A stretch of DNA of 64,000 bases from Oceanospirillaceae bacterium (lineage in GTDB: Bacteria > Pseudomonadota > Gammaproteobacteria > Pseudomonadales > Balneatricaceae), in NCBI GenBank assembly GCA_013215505.1, contig JABSQZ010000007.1, positions 62,001-126,000 of the forward strand. Reading direction: 5' to 3'. This document shows, in pieces, positions 26,650 to 35,074 of this stretch (within the stretch, counting starts at the first letter, position 1; every line of letters begins with the position of its first letter). The notes below the pieces were generated by a model that was not told the origin of the DNA, made no database searches, and saw nothing but the letters and a program-made list of their open reading frames with translations. Made by a program: the position numbers and the translations under genes.

Positions 26650-28284
26650 TTAGGTAGTTTGCTTGTCATTAGTCACGGTTAGTTCTCCAGTTATAGAAAG
26701 TGCCATCGCCTCCGCCACTTTAATACCATCAATCGCCGCTGATAATATGCCACCTGCATAACCAGCACCTTCGCCTGCTGGGAACAATCCTTGGGTGTTA
26801 ATGCTTTGGTAATTAACCCTATCGCGTTTGATACAGATTGGCGACGAGGTTCGGGTTTCAACCCCAGTTAATGTTGCATCTTCGTGAGCAAAGCCATCTA
26901 TTTTCTTGTTGAACGCCGGTATAGCTTCACGTAAAGCCACATTACAATATTCGGGTAGCAAACCAGTCAGGTCAGTTAGCTTCACTCCTGGTTTATAAGA
27001 TGGCTGAACAACACCAATGTCGGTAGTCGCATTGTTCTTTAGGAAATCACCAACACGCTGCATTGGTGCATCATAGTTTTCGCCCCCCAACTTAAAGGCC
27101 GCGCGTTCAAGTTCTCTCTGAAAATCAACGCCGGCTAACGGGCCACCGGGATAGTCAGATGGGTCAATCCCTACAACAATCGCGCTATTGGCGTTACGCT
27201 CATTACGCGAATATTGACTCATGCCATTGGTCACCACGTGGTTTTCTTCCGAGGTTGCCGCAACAACAGTACCACCTGGGCACATACAAAAACTGTAGAC
27301 CGAGCGACCATTCTTACAGTGATGCACTAACTTATAATCGGCGGCTCCCAAGATTGGGTGCCCAGCACTCTTACCATATAGGGCTTCATCGATTACTGAC
27401 TGTGGATGCTCGATCCTAAAACCAACAGAAAATGGCTTGGCTTCGATGTAAACGCCTTTATCATGCACCATTTGAAAAGTATCACGAGCACTATGCCCAA
27501 TGGCTAACGCGATATGATCTGAGATGATTTTATCGCCGTTGGATAACGTTAGTCCTATAATTTTACCATTGACAATATCAAGATCGTCGACCCGAGCACT
27601 AAAGCGGATTTCGCCGCCTAATTCAATGATCATAGCGCGCATCTTCTCTACCATCGTCACTAACTTGAACGTACCAATGTGAGGCTTTGACACATAGAGT
27701 ATTTCTTCTGGTGCTCCCGCCTTAACAAATTCGTTAAGCACTTTGCGACCATAATGTTTTTTGTCTTTAATTTGACTATAGAGTTTGCCGTCTGAAAACG
27801 TACCCGCCCCACCTTCACCAAATTGAACATTAGATTCGGTATTAAGCGTACGCTTACGCCAAAAGCTAAAGGTATCTTTGGTGCGCTCACGCACTTCTTT
27901 ACCACGATCGAGAATAATTGGCTTAAAGCCCATTTGCGCCAGAACTAAACCGACAAACAATCCACAGGGACCAAAACCAATAACCACAGGGCGACTACCT
28001 AGCTCTTGAGGTGCTTTGGTAACAAATTTATATGCCATGTCGGGGGTTAAACGTATCGACTGATTATCAGTAAATTTTGTTAACAACGCCTCTTCTTCGG
28101 TCGTTTGTACATCGATGGTATACAACAACACGATGTTACGTTTTTTACGAGCATCGATACCACGACGAAAAACGGTAAAATCAAGGAGTTGCTCACCGCT
28201 AATCTTAAGTGTGAACATAATAATATTTTTAAGATCATCTTCGTTGTGATCGAGGGCAAGTTTAAGATTAGTGAGACGGATCAT
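26650..28284 (-). CDS. FAD-dependent dehydrogenase (COG2509-type)
   Basis: Large flavoprotein, 544 residues, of a conserved but uncharacterised family. An N-terminal region of about 95 residues (with FRRGIDARKKRNI) precedes the dinucleotide-binding VVIGFGPCGLFVGLVLAQMGFKPIILDRG. Further on come VQFGEGGAGTFSDGKLYSQIKDK, the second nucleotide-binding region ALAIGHSARDTF, and the C-terminal FPAGEGAGYAGGILSAAIDGIKVAEAMA, all family hallmarks. The reaction is not known. Single gene. Confidence 0.88.
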   Translation of the reverse strand: MIRLTNLKLALDHNEDDLKNIIMFTLKISGEQLLDFTVFRRGIDARKKRNIVLLYTIDVQTTEEEALLTKFTDNQSIRLTPDMAYKFVTKAPQELGSRPVVIGFGPCGLFVGLVLAQMGFKPIILDRGKEVRERTKDTFSFWRKRTLNTESNVQFGEGGAGTFSDGKLYSQIKDKKHYGRKVLNEFVKAGAPEEILYVSKPHIGTFKLVTMVEKMRAMIIELGGEIRFSARVDDLDIVNGKIIGLTLSNGDKIISDHIALAIGHSARDTFQMVHDKGVYIEAKPFSVGFRIEHPQSVIDEALYGKSAGHPILGAADYKLVHHCKNGRSVYSFCMCPGGTVVAATSEENHVVTNGMSQYSRNERNANSAIVVGIDPSDYPGGPLAGVDFQRELERAAFKLGGENYDAPMQRVGDFLKNNATTDIGVVQPSYKPGVKLTDLTGLLPEYCNVALREAIPAFNKKIDGFAHEDATLTGVETRTSSPICIKRDRVNYQSINTQGLFPAGEGAGYAGGILSAAIDGIKVAEAMALSITGELTVTNDKQTT

Positions 28285-28721
28285 GGCAGGCTTCCAAGGT
28301 TACTTAGTTATAGTAAAAAATGTAGCCGGATTATACTCAATTTAAGCGTCTAATAGTCAGTGTTGCATTGCAAATACAGCATAAAGACCCGGCAACAACG
28401 CATTAATTTAACTTTATCTGTACAAAAGAAAGTTTACTTTGAACTACCAAAAACACATGAATACGTCCAAGTAGCTCCAATTTTCATTCCTGAAAAGAGT
28501 TTTCTCCATTTCAAAGTAATATTTCTTCGATAAACGACACTACTGAGCAAAATTTGAGGTTAAATAAATAGTGACGAGTAAATAGCAATTGTATGGGCAG
28601 CAAAATAAGCCTGGAGCGAAGCTAAAAATTCCTATTATGTGTAAATTATGGCGCGCGATATTTATAGTTGCTCTGGTCATGGTATGATCTGCGCCAATAA
28701 TTTTCCGGAGAGAGTTTAGCC
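28285..28721. other. Intergenic between divergent genes
   Basis: Contains the promoters of the flavoprotein and of fdxA (GGAGAG ribosome site just before 28722). No further gene supported; the 62-codon frame on the minus strand has no ribosome site. Confidence 0.4.
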
Positions 28722-29048
28722 ATGACATTTGTTGTCACCGACAATTGTATTCAATGTAAATACACCGACTGCGTGGCCGTATGCCCAGTCGATGCATTTC
28801 ATGAGGGCCCAAATTTTCTGGTTATAAACCCAATAGCTTGTATCGATTGTGATTTATGTGCACCTGAGTGCCCCGCTGATGCCATTCATCCAGACGATGA
28901 GCTGCCAGCAGGGCAAGAACCGTTTTTAGCACTCAATGCCGAACTAAGCGAAGTGTGGCCGATCATCACCGAAGTCATCCCTCCCCCCGCAAATGCGGAT
29001 CAATTCAATGGTGTTGCCAATAAGATTGAGCATTTAATTATCGAATAA
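28722..29048 (+). CDS. fdxA: Ferredoxin FdxA, 7Fe-8S type
   Basis: Small electron carrier. Cysteines at 9, 17 and 50 fit the [3Fe-4S] cluster, and 21, 40, 43 and 46 fit the [4Fe-4S] cluster, with an extra free Cys12, the pattern of Azotobacter ferredoxin I. The acidic C-terminal extension ([23 protein letters not shown]) is also typical. Length 108 is normal. Confidence 0.95.
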   Translation: MTFVVTDNCIQCKYTDCVAVCPVDAFHEGPNFLVINPIACIDCDLCAPECPADAIHPDDELPAGQEPFLALNAELSEVWPIITEVIPPPANADQFNGVANKIEHLIIE

Positions 29049-29121
29049 CCTCCATTGTCATAGAGACTTGAGACGATTCAACCTTAACAATAATATGGGG
29101 CTAGCTATTTATATCATCTAG

Positions 29122-29581
29122 CTACTGCGAGTGAATAATCTCAGCAATACCCTCTCTCAATCCAATAGCCATCTGGATCTTTAATAAAAGCAAAACTTTC
29201 ATTGAACCATCATCTGGCCTTTTAATAAATTCCACATCGTATTTTTCAAACCTCTCGCTCGCTGCATAGACATCAGGCACGCTAATGCCTATGACCAAAG
29301 CCACGAGGATCTTCGTTTCCACTGTGATAGCCTGCGAAGTTTTCGTCCTTTTCACTGCCCCAATTGTGGGTTAGCTCAATTAAAGCAGGCCGACTAAATA
29401 GCCATTTAGTTTTGGATTTCTCACCCTCTTCAGGTATCTCCTGCTGGTAACCTACGAAGTACGGCGTGAATTGCATGGCGGGAAAATCGTACTTACCTAA
29501 TAACTTCTTATCTAAAACATTCTGATAAAAGTCTAAAAATACTTTAGGGTCTTTAATTCGCAGCATAGTTTGCAGTATCAC
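29122..29581 (-). pseudogene. gloA: Glyoxalase I (gloA), frameshifted pseudogene
   Basis: Two minus-strand frames together give one lactoylglutathione lyase. The first (29581 leftwards) reads LRIKDPKVFLDFYQNVL to IELTHNWG and DPRGFGH and then derails at about 29294, where the sequence should continue HIGISVPDV; that stretch appears in another frame (VIGISVPDVYAASERFEKYDVEFIKRPDDGSMK). A second shift near 29200 derails what would be FAFIKDPDGYWIE. Two small deletions therefore inactivate the gene; metal ligands are split between frames. Confidence 0.8.
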
Positions 29582-29692
29582 TTAGTCTTGAGTTGCCTGT
29601 GAAATTTTTGCTAACGACTCGCTATAACGAAAATCGGGTAATCCTTTTTATAAACAATAAATTTTTAGCTTCTAAATTATAGGGTAAATCAC
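29582..29692. other. Short gap before the oxidoreductase remnant
   Basis: Non-coding bases between the gloA pseudogene and the remnant. Confidence 0.3.
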
Positions 29693-29850
29693 ATGGGACA
29701 TATATTTACTCTCCCTAACTTAGGGAGTTACATTGAGCGCGGTGAGATTCAGCCACTACTGTCTGAGAGCTTTTCGCCGTCTGAGATTGTTGCCGCGCAA
29801 CAGAATTTTTAGAGAAAAATATTTAGGGAAGTTAGTGCTCACACCCGAGC
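29693..29850 (+). pseudogene. 3' remnant of a zinc-type quinone oxidoreductase/alcohol dehydrogenase
   Basis: Reads LGSYIERGEIQPLLSES and SPSEIVAAQQNF, which is the end of a medium-chain dehydrogenase/reductase. It then loses one T: restoring it gives FLEKNI, GK/SLVL-like and EHE before a stop, the normal C-terminus. The N-terminal 280 or so residues are missing. The last 50 bases are inside the duplicated element below, and the second copy of the element (30341 on) also begins with this gene end. Confidence 0.65.
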
Positions 29851-30340
29851 ATGAATAGAAGTATCACGAAGCTGCCAAAAAAAGATGCTCGGTGCACCCG
29901 GCATACGGTTTATTTTAGATTGATTTTAGATTGGTTGCCCAGCAGGAATAGCTGTTGGCTATAATCTGCGGTTCCCTGCTTCTTTTGGACTTTTGATTAA
30001 ATTCACGGGGGGTGATTAAAGATTAAGACTTTTAAGTGATTTTTTTGAGGCTTAAAATCAAGGGATTTTAGTACAGTTTCGACTGCGTCGGGTTCATTTT
30101 TTTTTGCAAAAAAAATGAAACCAAAGAAAAATTTCGCCCCGCTATTGCCGAAAGACTCCTCCGCGATTCACAAAATTGACGGCCGCTCAACTTCGCTCTC
30201 CGCGACGTCCTGTCGCTCCACTGACCAATTTGGTAAATCAATCCGGCGGCAATAGCAAGGGAGATAGTGGCCCCGTAGTGAGTCTGAGTTGTGGGTTTAT
30301 TTTTGAAAGAATTATCAATTTACTCTGACCCTATTGATTC
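29799..30340. repeat. 0.54-kb tandem direct duplication, copy A
   Basis: Begins CAACAGAATTTTTAG and ends ACCCTATTGATTC. It contains the tail of the oxidoreductase gene and a palindrome of long T and A runs around TGC (30093-30119). It also has a GC-rich block with GGCCGCTCAACTTCG and ACGTCCTGTCGCTCC, and the end AATTTACTCTGACCCTATTG. No open frame of credible length. Copy B follows without a gap. Confidence 0.9.
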
Positions 30341-30884
30341 CAACAGAGTTTTTAGAGAAAAATATTTATGGAAGTTAGTGCTCACACTCGAGCATGAATA
30401 GAAGTATCACGAGCCTGCCATAAGACGATGCTCGGTGCCCCCGGCATACGGTTGATGTTAGATTAGTTGGTTGCCCAGCAGGAATAGCTATTGGCTATAA
30501 TCTGCGGTTCCCTGCTTCTTTTGGACTTTTGATTAAATTAACGGAGGGTGATTAAAGATTAAGACTTTTAAGTGATTTCTTTTTTGAGGCTTAAAATCAA
30601 GGGATTTTAGTGCAGTTTCCACTGCGTCGAGTTCATTTGTTTTTTGCAAAAAAAAGAAACGGAACCAAAAAAAAATTACGCCCCACTATTGCCGAAAGAC
30701 TCCTCTGCGATTCACAAAATTGACGGCCGCTCAACTTCGCTCTCCGCGACGTCCTGTCGCTCCACTGACCAATTTTGTAAATCGCTCCGGCGGCAAGACA
30801 AGGGGTATGGTGGCTCCGTAGTGTAGTCTGAGTTGTGGGTTTATTTTTGAAAAAATTATCAATTTACTCTGACCCTATTGATTC
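30341..30884. repeat. 0.54-kb tandem direct duplication, copy B
   Basis: Starts CAACAGAGTTTTTAG and aligns with copy A over its whole length with scattered substitutions and small indels (roughly nine in ten bases by eye). Copy B has TATGGAAG where copy A has TAGGGAAG, so it is nearer to a functional oxidoreductase end. A short 15-bp repeat of the end (TGACCTTATTGATTC) follows. The 60-codon frame at 30644 inside it is an accident of the repeat. Confidence 0.9.
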
Positions 30885-31013
30885 TGACCTTATTGATTCT
30901 AAACAGTTTAACTATGGCTGTCGTATTACTTGCCTTAGCAACAGCCTGAGAAAATGCTAGGGTAAAGTCACGCGGCATTTAGTCCACACTATTGGTAGCG
31001 ACACTAACACCTG
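30885..31013. other. Non-coding spacer
   Basis: No gene seen between the duplication and the GNAT gene. Confidence 0.3.
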
Positions 31014-31421
31014 TCAGGTATTAATACTCCTCATCAATTTAATGCCACCGACTTCTGTAGAAAAGCCAAAACTGGCATAAAACTCTTCCATTTGTGGCAG
31101 GCAATAGAGTTCAAAATGCTTTACATATTTTAATTTTTCATGGTTTTCGATGATATGCATCAGTTTTTTGCCTAAACCTTTACCTCTATAGCTAGGGCAG
31201 ACTATTACATCAAAAATAAAAGCTTTATAGATAAAGTCACTAATTATTCGTGTAAAGCCAATTAATTTTTCATTCTCATCTATGAGTCCAATACAGACTT
31301 GAGATCCTTTAACACAATTTTCAGTGTCTTCCAGGGTACGATCTTTACACCACCATTCTTGCTTAAATAGTTGATGGACTTGCTTGATATCATCTTCTGT
31401 AAATTCAGTTATTACTTTCAT
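31014..31421 (-). CDS. GNAT-family N-acetyltransferase
   Basis: Acetyl-CoA dependent acetyltransferase of unknown acceptor. The acetyl-CoA loop reads VCPSYRGKGLGKKLM (pattern RGxGxG/A) and the C-terminal strand carries FYASFGF. The longest frame starts with TTG at 31490; ATG at 31421 has AGGA five bases upstream and begins at the domain, so I use it. The gene is AT-rich like its neighbour. Confidence 0.85.
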   Translation of the reverse strand: MKVITEFTEDDIKQVHQLFKQEWWCKDRTLEDTENCVKGSQVCIGLIDENEKLIGFTRIISDFIYKAFIFDVIVCPSYRGKGLGKKLMHIIENHEKLKYVKHFELYCLPQMEEFYASFGFSTEVGGIKLMRSINT

Positions 31422-31525
31422 CTGATTCCTAAATGCTCTATGTAAAGCGATTTTTCGATGTCTGTTACTCTTGGTATTATTTATATTCAAAATATTCCCC
31501 TAAAACAACTATTAGATATGGCTAA

Positions 31526-31873
31526 CTAAATAGCAGGTTTAAAAAAATAGGTAATCCTTGTTTTTACTTTCTGATTTTCAAAGGTGTAGCAGTTAGAAAA
31601 ACGCACTTTAAGGTCCAATAAATCACGATCTTGGCCTTCGAAAATTCCCCAACTTGCACCACTGGACTGCTCTGCCACAATCTTATCGACAAGATGCTCA
31701 CCTAAAATAATGATGCGCAGGTTCTTGTAAAAATTAATTAGTTCTTCAATGCCGCGTATAGTCTCATAACCGGGGCGTTCATAAATAATATCATCACAAA
31801 ACACCTCTGATAGTCGTTCGAATTGCCGCTTATCAATAATAGAAAACATATTGTTAACTATCTCTTTAGACAT
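31526..31873 (-). CDS. NTF2-like/SnoaL-like domain protein
   Basis: Single small alpha+beta barrel of 115 residues, with the pattern VFCDDIIYERPGYETIRGIEELINFY typical of nuclear-transport-factor-2-like proteins. The group includes isomerases and non-catalytic ligand binders; no catalytic residues can be assigned. ATG at 31873. It precedes the GNAT gene on the same strand by about 100 bp. Confidence 0.75.
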   Translation of the reverse strand: MSKEIVNNMFSIIDKRQFERLSEVFCDDIIYERPGYETIRGIEELINFYKNLRIIILGEHLVDKIVAEQSSGASWGIFEGQDRDLLDLKVRFSNCYTFENQKVKTRITYFFKPAI

Positions 31874-31918
31874 TCTAAATCTCCATTCATAATTTCAGTG
31901 TGCAAAACCCCAAAGGAC

Positions 31919-32235
31919 TTAATGGACAGCATTAAAGCGTTTTTCTGCAATTTTATTTGCCACCAGACTAGTCGCTTGATCTCTGATTTCTGCTTGCAAG
32001 AATATTTCAGATAAGGTCTCGCTCAAACTATCCAGATGAGATCTCAGGCCCAGTTTGTCACCTCCAGTAAATTGGTAGTGCAAGTCGATTATGCCACCGG
32101 CATTTGCAACGTAATCAGGGGCATAAAGAATGCCTTTATCTTTCAGTTGTTCTCCAAAATCATCAGTCGCCAATTGATTATTTGCAGCGCCCGAGATAAT
32201 GGCAGCCTTGATCTGGGGCAAGCTGCTATTGTTGA
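31919..32235 (-). pseudogene. C-terminal remnant of a leucine/phenylalanine dehydrogenase
   Basis: Reads SSLPQIKAAIISGAANNQLAT, KGILYAPDYVANAGGIIDL and ends NKIAEKRF. This is the second half of the NAD-binding domain of Glu/Leu/Phe/Val dehydrogenases, which are about 350 residues long. The catalytic N-terminal domain and the first part of the Rossmann domain are absent: recognisable sequence starts at about 32235 exactly where an Lrp fragment begins on the other strand. Not functional. Confidence 0.75.
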
Positions 32236-32458
32236 TGAATTTCGGCAACGTATCAGCAACTACCCTGAAGTTATGGAATGTTATGTACTTTTGGGAGCTG
32301 TCGATGTGCTATTGCGAATAGTCACTGTGAGTGTTGATGCCTATGAAAGTTTTTTCAATGAACACTTATCGCAACTACCGGGTGTTCAGGAAGTAAATTC
32401 GAGTGTAGTAATGACAAAAATAAAACAGACCACAGAACTGCCGCTGCATTTGATTTAG
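32229..32458 (+). pseudogene. C-terminal remnant of an Lrp/AsnC-family regulator
   Basis: Reads VDEFRQRISNYPEVMECYVLLGAVDVLLRIV, YESFFNEHLSQLPGV and TTELPL, the RAM ligand-binding domain of Lrp. The helix-turn-helix half is gone. The long frame that seems to start at 32036 runs antisense through the dehydrogenase remnant and is not real protein. The fragment joins the dehydrogenase remnant head to head. Confidence 0.75.
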
Positions 32459-32536
32459 TCCGTTCTAAATGAGCTAGTACAGTGGTCGGTAATCCGACTG
32501 CAGCTTAGCATGCAGCCAGATTATTCAGGTTAAGCT

Positions 32537-33292
32537 TTATGATAATAGCGGATTCACATTCATGCCGCCGTCGATATTATATTCACTACCCGTTATAAAC
32601 GAAGCGTCATCTGATGCCAGGAAAGCCACCAGATTGGCTATCTCTTCAGGTTGACCAAAGCGTTTTAGCGGGATTCTATTTTGGATAGCACCGGCAAAAT
32701 CATTTAACTGAGATTCTTGCATGCCGGTTTTAGCGAAAATAGGGGTGGCAACCGGTCCGGGGTTTACCGAGTTTACTCTGATTTTTCTGGGTGCTAACTC
32801 TGTTGCGGCGGTCCGGGTGTATGCATTCAAGGCAGCCTTAGACGCGGCATAAATAGAGGTATTAGGCATGCCTGTGTAAGCATTAATCGATGACAGATTA
32901 ATGATCGACGCCCCATCAGTTAACAGAGAAAGGAATTTCTCAATGGTGAACACAGCCCCCTTAAAATTAATGCCCATCTGAGTATCAAACATTTCCTCGG
33001 TATTTTGACCTACAGGGGCGGGGGCAAAAACTCCTGCGTTTACAAATAATATATCAAGCTGGCCAAATTCATTCTTTACTTGCCCTACCAAATCATCCAG
33101 TGCCGATAAGTTAGTCACATCGGCAACAATTCCTTTAACTCCCAGCTCATTTTCGGCTATCCGTACTCTTTCTTCGGACCTGCCGGTAATGATTACTTTG
33201 GCCCCTTCGGCCTTAAATTTCTTGGCTGTCGCATAGCCTATACCACTGTTACCGCCTGTAATTACCGCTGTTTTTCCTGATAAGTTAGCCAT
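32537..33292 (-). CDS. Short-chain dehydrogenase/reductase (SDR)
   Basis: Classical SDR of 251 residues. Cofactor loop TGGNSGIG, NAG motif (FVNAG), catalytic Ser in NLSSINAY, catalytic YAASK and C-terminal TGSEYNIDGGMNV. It has Thr-Gly-Arg (ITGRS) after the second strand, favouring NADP(H). Divergent from the TetR-family gene, with two operators between them, so it is very probably the target of that repressor. Substrate unknown. Confidence 0.92.
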   Translation of the reverse strand: MANLSGKTAVITGGNSGIGYATAKKFKAEGAKVIITGRSEERVRIAENELGVKGIVADVTNLSALDDLVGQVKNEFGQLDILFVNAGVFAPAPVGQNTEEMFDTQMGINFKGAVFTIEKFLSLLTDGASIINLSSINAYTGMPNTSIYAASKAALNAYTRTAATELAPRKIRVNSVNPGPVATPIFAKTGMQESQLNDFAGAIQNRIPLKRFGQPEEIANLVAFLASDDASFITGSEYNIDGGMNVNPLLS

Positions 33293-33331
33293 TTTTGAAG
33301 ATCCTTTTACTCAGTTACATAATAATTTAAT

Positions 33332-33381
33332 TTTGTACCGATCAGTACAGTGTTGACAAATTATACCTATCGGTACAGAAT
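33332..33381. promoter_or_regulatory. Overlapping divergent promoters with two TetR-type operators
   Basis: Two 16-bp palindromes share the form TGTACCGATCGGTACA: site 1 at 33334-33349 (one mismatch) and site 2 at 33362-33377 (two mismatches), 28 bp apart. Site 2 lies in the 17-bp spacer of a plus-strand promoter (TTGACA 33353-33358, CAGAAT 33376-33381). Site 1 lies in the 16-bp spacer of a minus-strand promoter (TTGTCA/TACAAA). The two -35 boxes overlap. The arrangement fits simultaneous repression of the SDR and tetR genes. Confidence 0.75.
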
Positions 33382-33418
33382 TGCAAGTAATTATTTATGC
33401 ACATGGAGATGATAGAAA

Positions 33419-34012
33419 ATGAAAGCTGGTCGTCACCGTACGTTTGACAAAGACACTGCTCTTGATCAAGCCATGCAAGTATTTTGGGTGAATGGCTACC
33501 CGGGCACTTCCCTGGCGGATCTGACCCATGCCATGGGAATAAATAAACCGAGTTTATATTCGGCATTTGGCAATAAAGAAAAACTGTATAAAAGTGCGTT
33601 AGAAAGGTACGTTCAAAAACATGGGGTTATTCACGCGAAACATCTTTTTTCCGCCGAAAAAAACTTAAATGAAAGAGTGCAATGTTACTTAACATCTATT
33701 GCACAAATGGTCACAGAGCCGACTTTGCCCGGTGGTTGTTTTGTCTGCCTGAGTACCAATGAAGTTGGCGGAACATGTATCCCAGCTGCTGCTTTACAGA
33801 CTATCTTCAACATTAATCAGCAAAGCAAAACTGCTTTAACGGACTTTTTTACAGCTGAAATAGCCGCTGGAAATTTGGCCAGTGAACGCTCACCAGCAAC
33901 AGTGGCTAATTACATCCTATCACTGCAGTTTGGTTTGTCGGTTATGGCGAGAAACGGGGCTAAACTTACAGAACTGAATGAGATTATCCAACTTTCTACT
34001 GAAAAACTTTAA
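33419..34012 (+). CDS. TetR-family repressor
   Basis: N-terminal helix-turn-helix (AMQVFWVNGYPGTSLADLTHAMGINKPSLYSAFGNKEKLYKSALERY, residues about 19-65) of the TetR/AcrR family, with the ligand-binding domain carrying FVCLSTNEVGG. It should bind the two palindromes in its upstream region. Its gene continues into the DOPA-dioxygenase-like gene 27 bp downstream, so the regulon includes that protein. Inducer unknown. Confidence 0.9.
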   Translation: MKAGRHRTFDKDTALDQAMQVFWVNGYPGTSLADLTHAMGINKPSLYSAFGNKEKLYKSALERYVQKHGVIHAKHLFSAEKNLNERVQCYLTSIAQMVTEPTLPGGCFVCLSTNEVGGTCIPAAALQTIFNINQQSKTALTDFFTAEIAAGNLASERSPATVANYILSLQFGLSVMARNGAKLTELNEIIQLSTEKL

Positions 34013-34039
34013 TTGCAAATATTAAGCAGGTAAATACAA

Positions 34040-34393
34040 GTGACTGAAATAAAACGCCCAATAAACATCCATAAGCATTATCACGCCCATGTCTATTTCG
34101 ACAGCCAAACACTGCAGTTTGCCAGCGATTTGTGTGAACAAGTTGGCAAGCTCTTTGATTTAAAGATCGGAAGAGTGCACCAGAAACCAGTGGGGCCCCA
34201 TCCAAAATGGAGTTGCCAAATACTCTTTTCTGACACAGACTTCGATCAACTTATTGCATGGCTCAGTGATAACCGCAATGGACTGACCGTTTTTGTACAT
34301 GCACAAACTGGCGATGATTTGAAAGATCATACAGATTACGCCTATTGGTTAGGCGATAGCGTACAACTGAATTTGGCAATGTTTGGAGGCTAG
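34040..34393 (+). CDS. DOPA 4,5-dioxygenase-like protein
   Basis: Protein of 117 residues of the DOPA 4,5-dioxygenase family. Putative metal-ligand and family blocks: HYHAHVYFD, RVHQKPVGPHPKW and VHAQTGDDLKDHTDYAYWLGD. Bacterial members of this family often have weak ring-cleavage activity, and their physiological role is unclear. Start is GTG at 34040. Co-transcribed with tetR. Confidence 0.88.
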   Translation: MTEIKRPINIHKHYHAHVYFDSQTLQFASDLCEQVGKLFDLKIGRVHQKPVGPHPKWSCQILFSDTDFDQLIAWLSDNRNGLTVFVHAQTGDDLKDHTDYAYWLGDSVQLNLAMFGG

Positions 34394-34505
34394 TGGATAG
34401 TGACTTGCAAAGCTTTCAGCGGCGTTTTGCCACCCGCCTAATCCACCTTGGGGCTACGCCAAACAAGGTTAAAGGAATTAGGCTACTGTTCTACCCAATA
34501 GCCCC

Positions 34506-35048
34506 TCATCGCAGGGGTGAATTATCACCTAATCGCCCAACAGCTGCTAATAACTGTTGTTTAATCTCAACATCAGTCAATTGATTAGTCTCAGTGTCAA
34601 AATTATTATGAAAATCAGGCACTGATATACTGCCTCTGACATCTGCCGCAAAGTGCGGCGCTGAATCCGCGGCCGCGGCTAATACTCGCGCCGCGCCGCC
34701 AGGGCCCGGGGACGTCGCCAATAACAACGTCGGTTTATTTTGGAACAATTTTTGATTAACCCTTGAGGTCCAATCAAACAGATTTTTATAGGCTGCGGTA
34801 TAAGTGCCATTATGCTCAGCAAAAGACACCACAATCGCATCAGCCTCACCTATTTTGGCAAAAAACTGCCTGGCTAAGTCGGGCTGACCCAGTTCTTGCT
34901 CGCGCTCATCGCTAAATATTGGCATTTCATAGTCGTGTATATCCAATGTTTCAACATTGGCACTTGGATATAAATTGGCGACATAATTCGCCAGTATACG
35001 GTTGATAGAATTTTTATTATTGCTGGCGGCAAAGGCGAGTATTTTCAT
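34506..35048 (-). CDS. NADPH-dependent FMN reductase (chromate/quinone reductase type)
   Basis: Flavodoxin-fold reductase of 180 residues. It has FAASNNKNSINRILANYVA (family pattern GSxRxxSxN), the flavin block VSFAEHNGTYTAAYKNLFDW (PEYNxxxPxxLKN variant) and LLLATSPGPGGAARVL. It is the second gene of a two-gene unit behind a SoxR-type promoter, which fits a role in reducing quinones or redox-cycling compounds. The start is ATG at 35048 with AAGGATAAC upstream. Confidence 0.9.
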   Translation of the reverse strand: MKILAFAASNNKNSINRILANYVANLYPSANVETLDIHDYEMPIFSDEREQELGQPDLARQFFAKIGEADAIVVSFAEHNGTYTAAYKNLFDWTSRVNQKLFQNKPTLLLATSPGPGGAARVLAAAADSAPHFAADVRGSISVPDFHNNFDTETNQLTDVEIKQQLLAAVGRLGDNSPLR

Positions 35049-35074
35049 CAGTTATCCTTTTGTATCAGATTTTA

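Noticed and set aside
28540-28728. 62-codon minus-strand frame upstream of fdxA
   Set aside because: No ribosome site; it overlaps the fdxA start and promoter region.
30644-30826. 60-codon frame in the duplication
   Set aside because: The same region is broken in copy A and in the relic at 26.4 kb; it is a by-product of the repeat.
32036-32240. N-terminal part of the plus-strand frame leading into the Lrp remnant
   Set aside because: It is antisense to the dehydrogenase remnant; only the part after about 32229 resembles Lrp.
34393-34584. Frame starting with GTG right after the DOPA-dioxygenase-like gene
   Set aside because: No ribosome site, no family resemblance, and it runs antisense into the FMN reductase gene.
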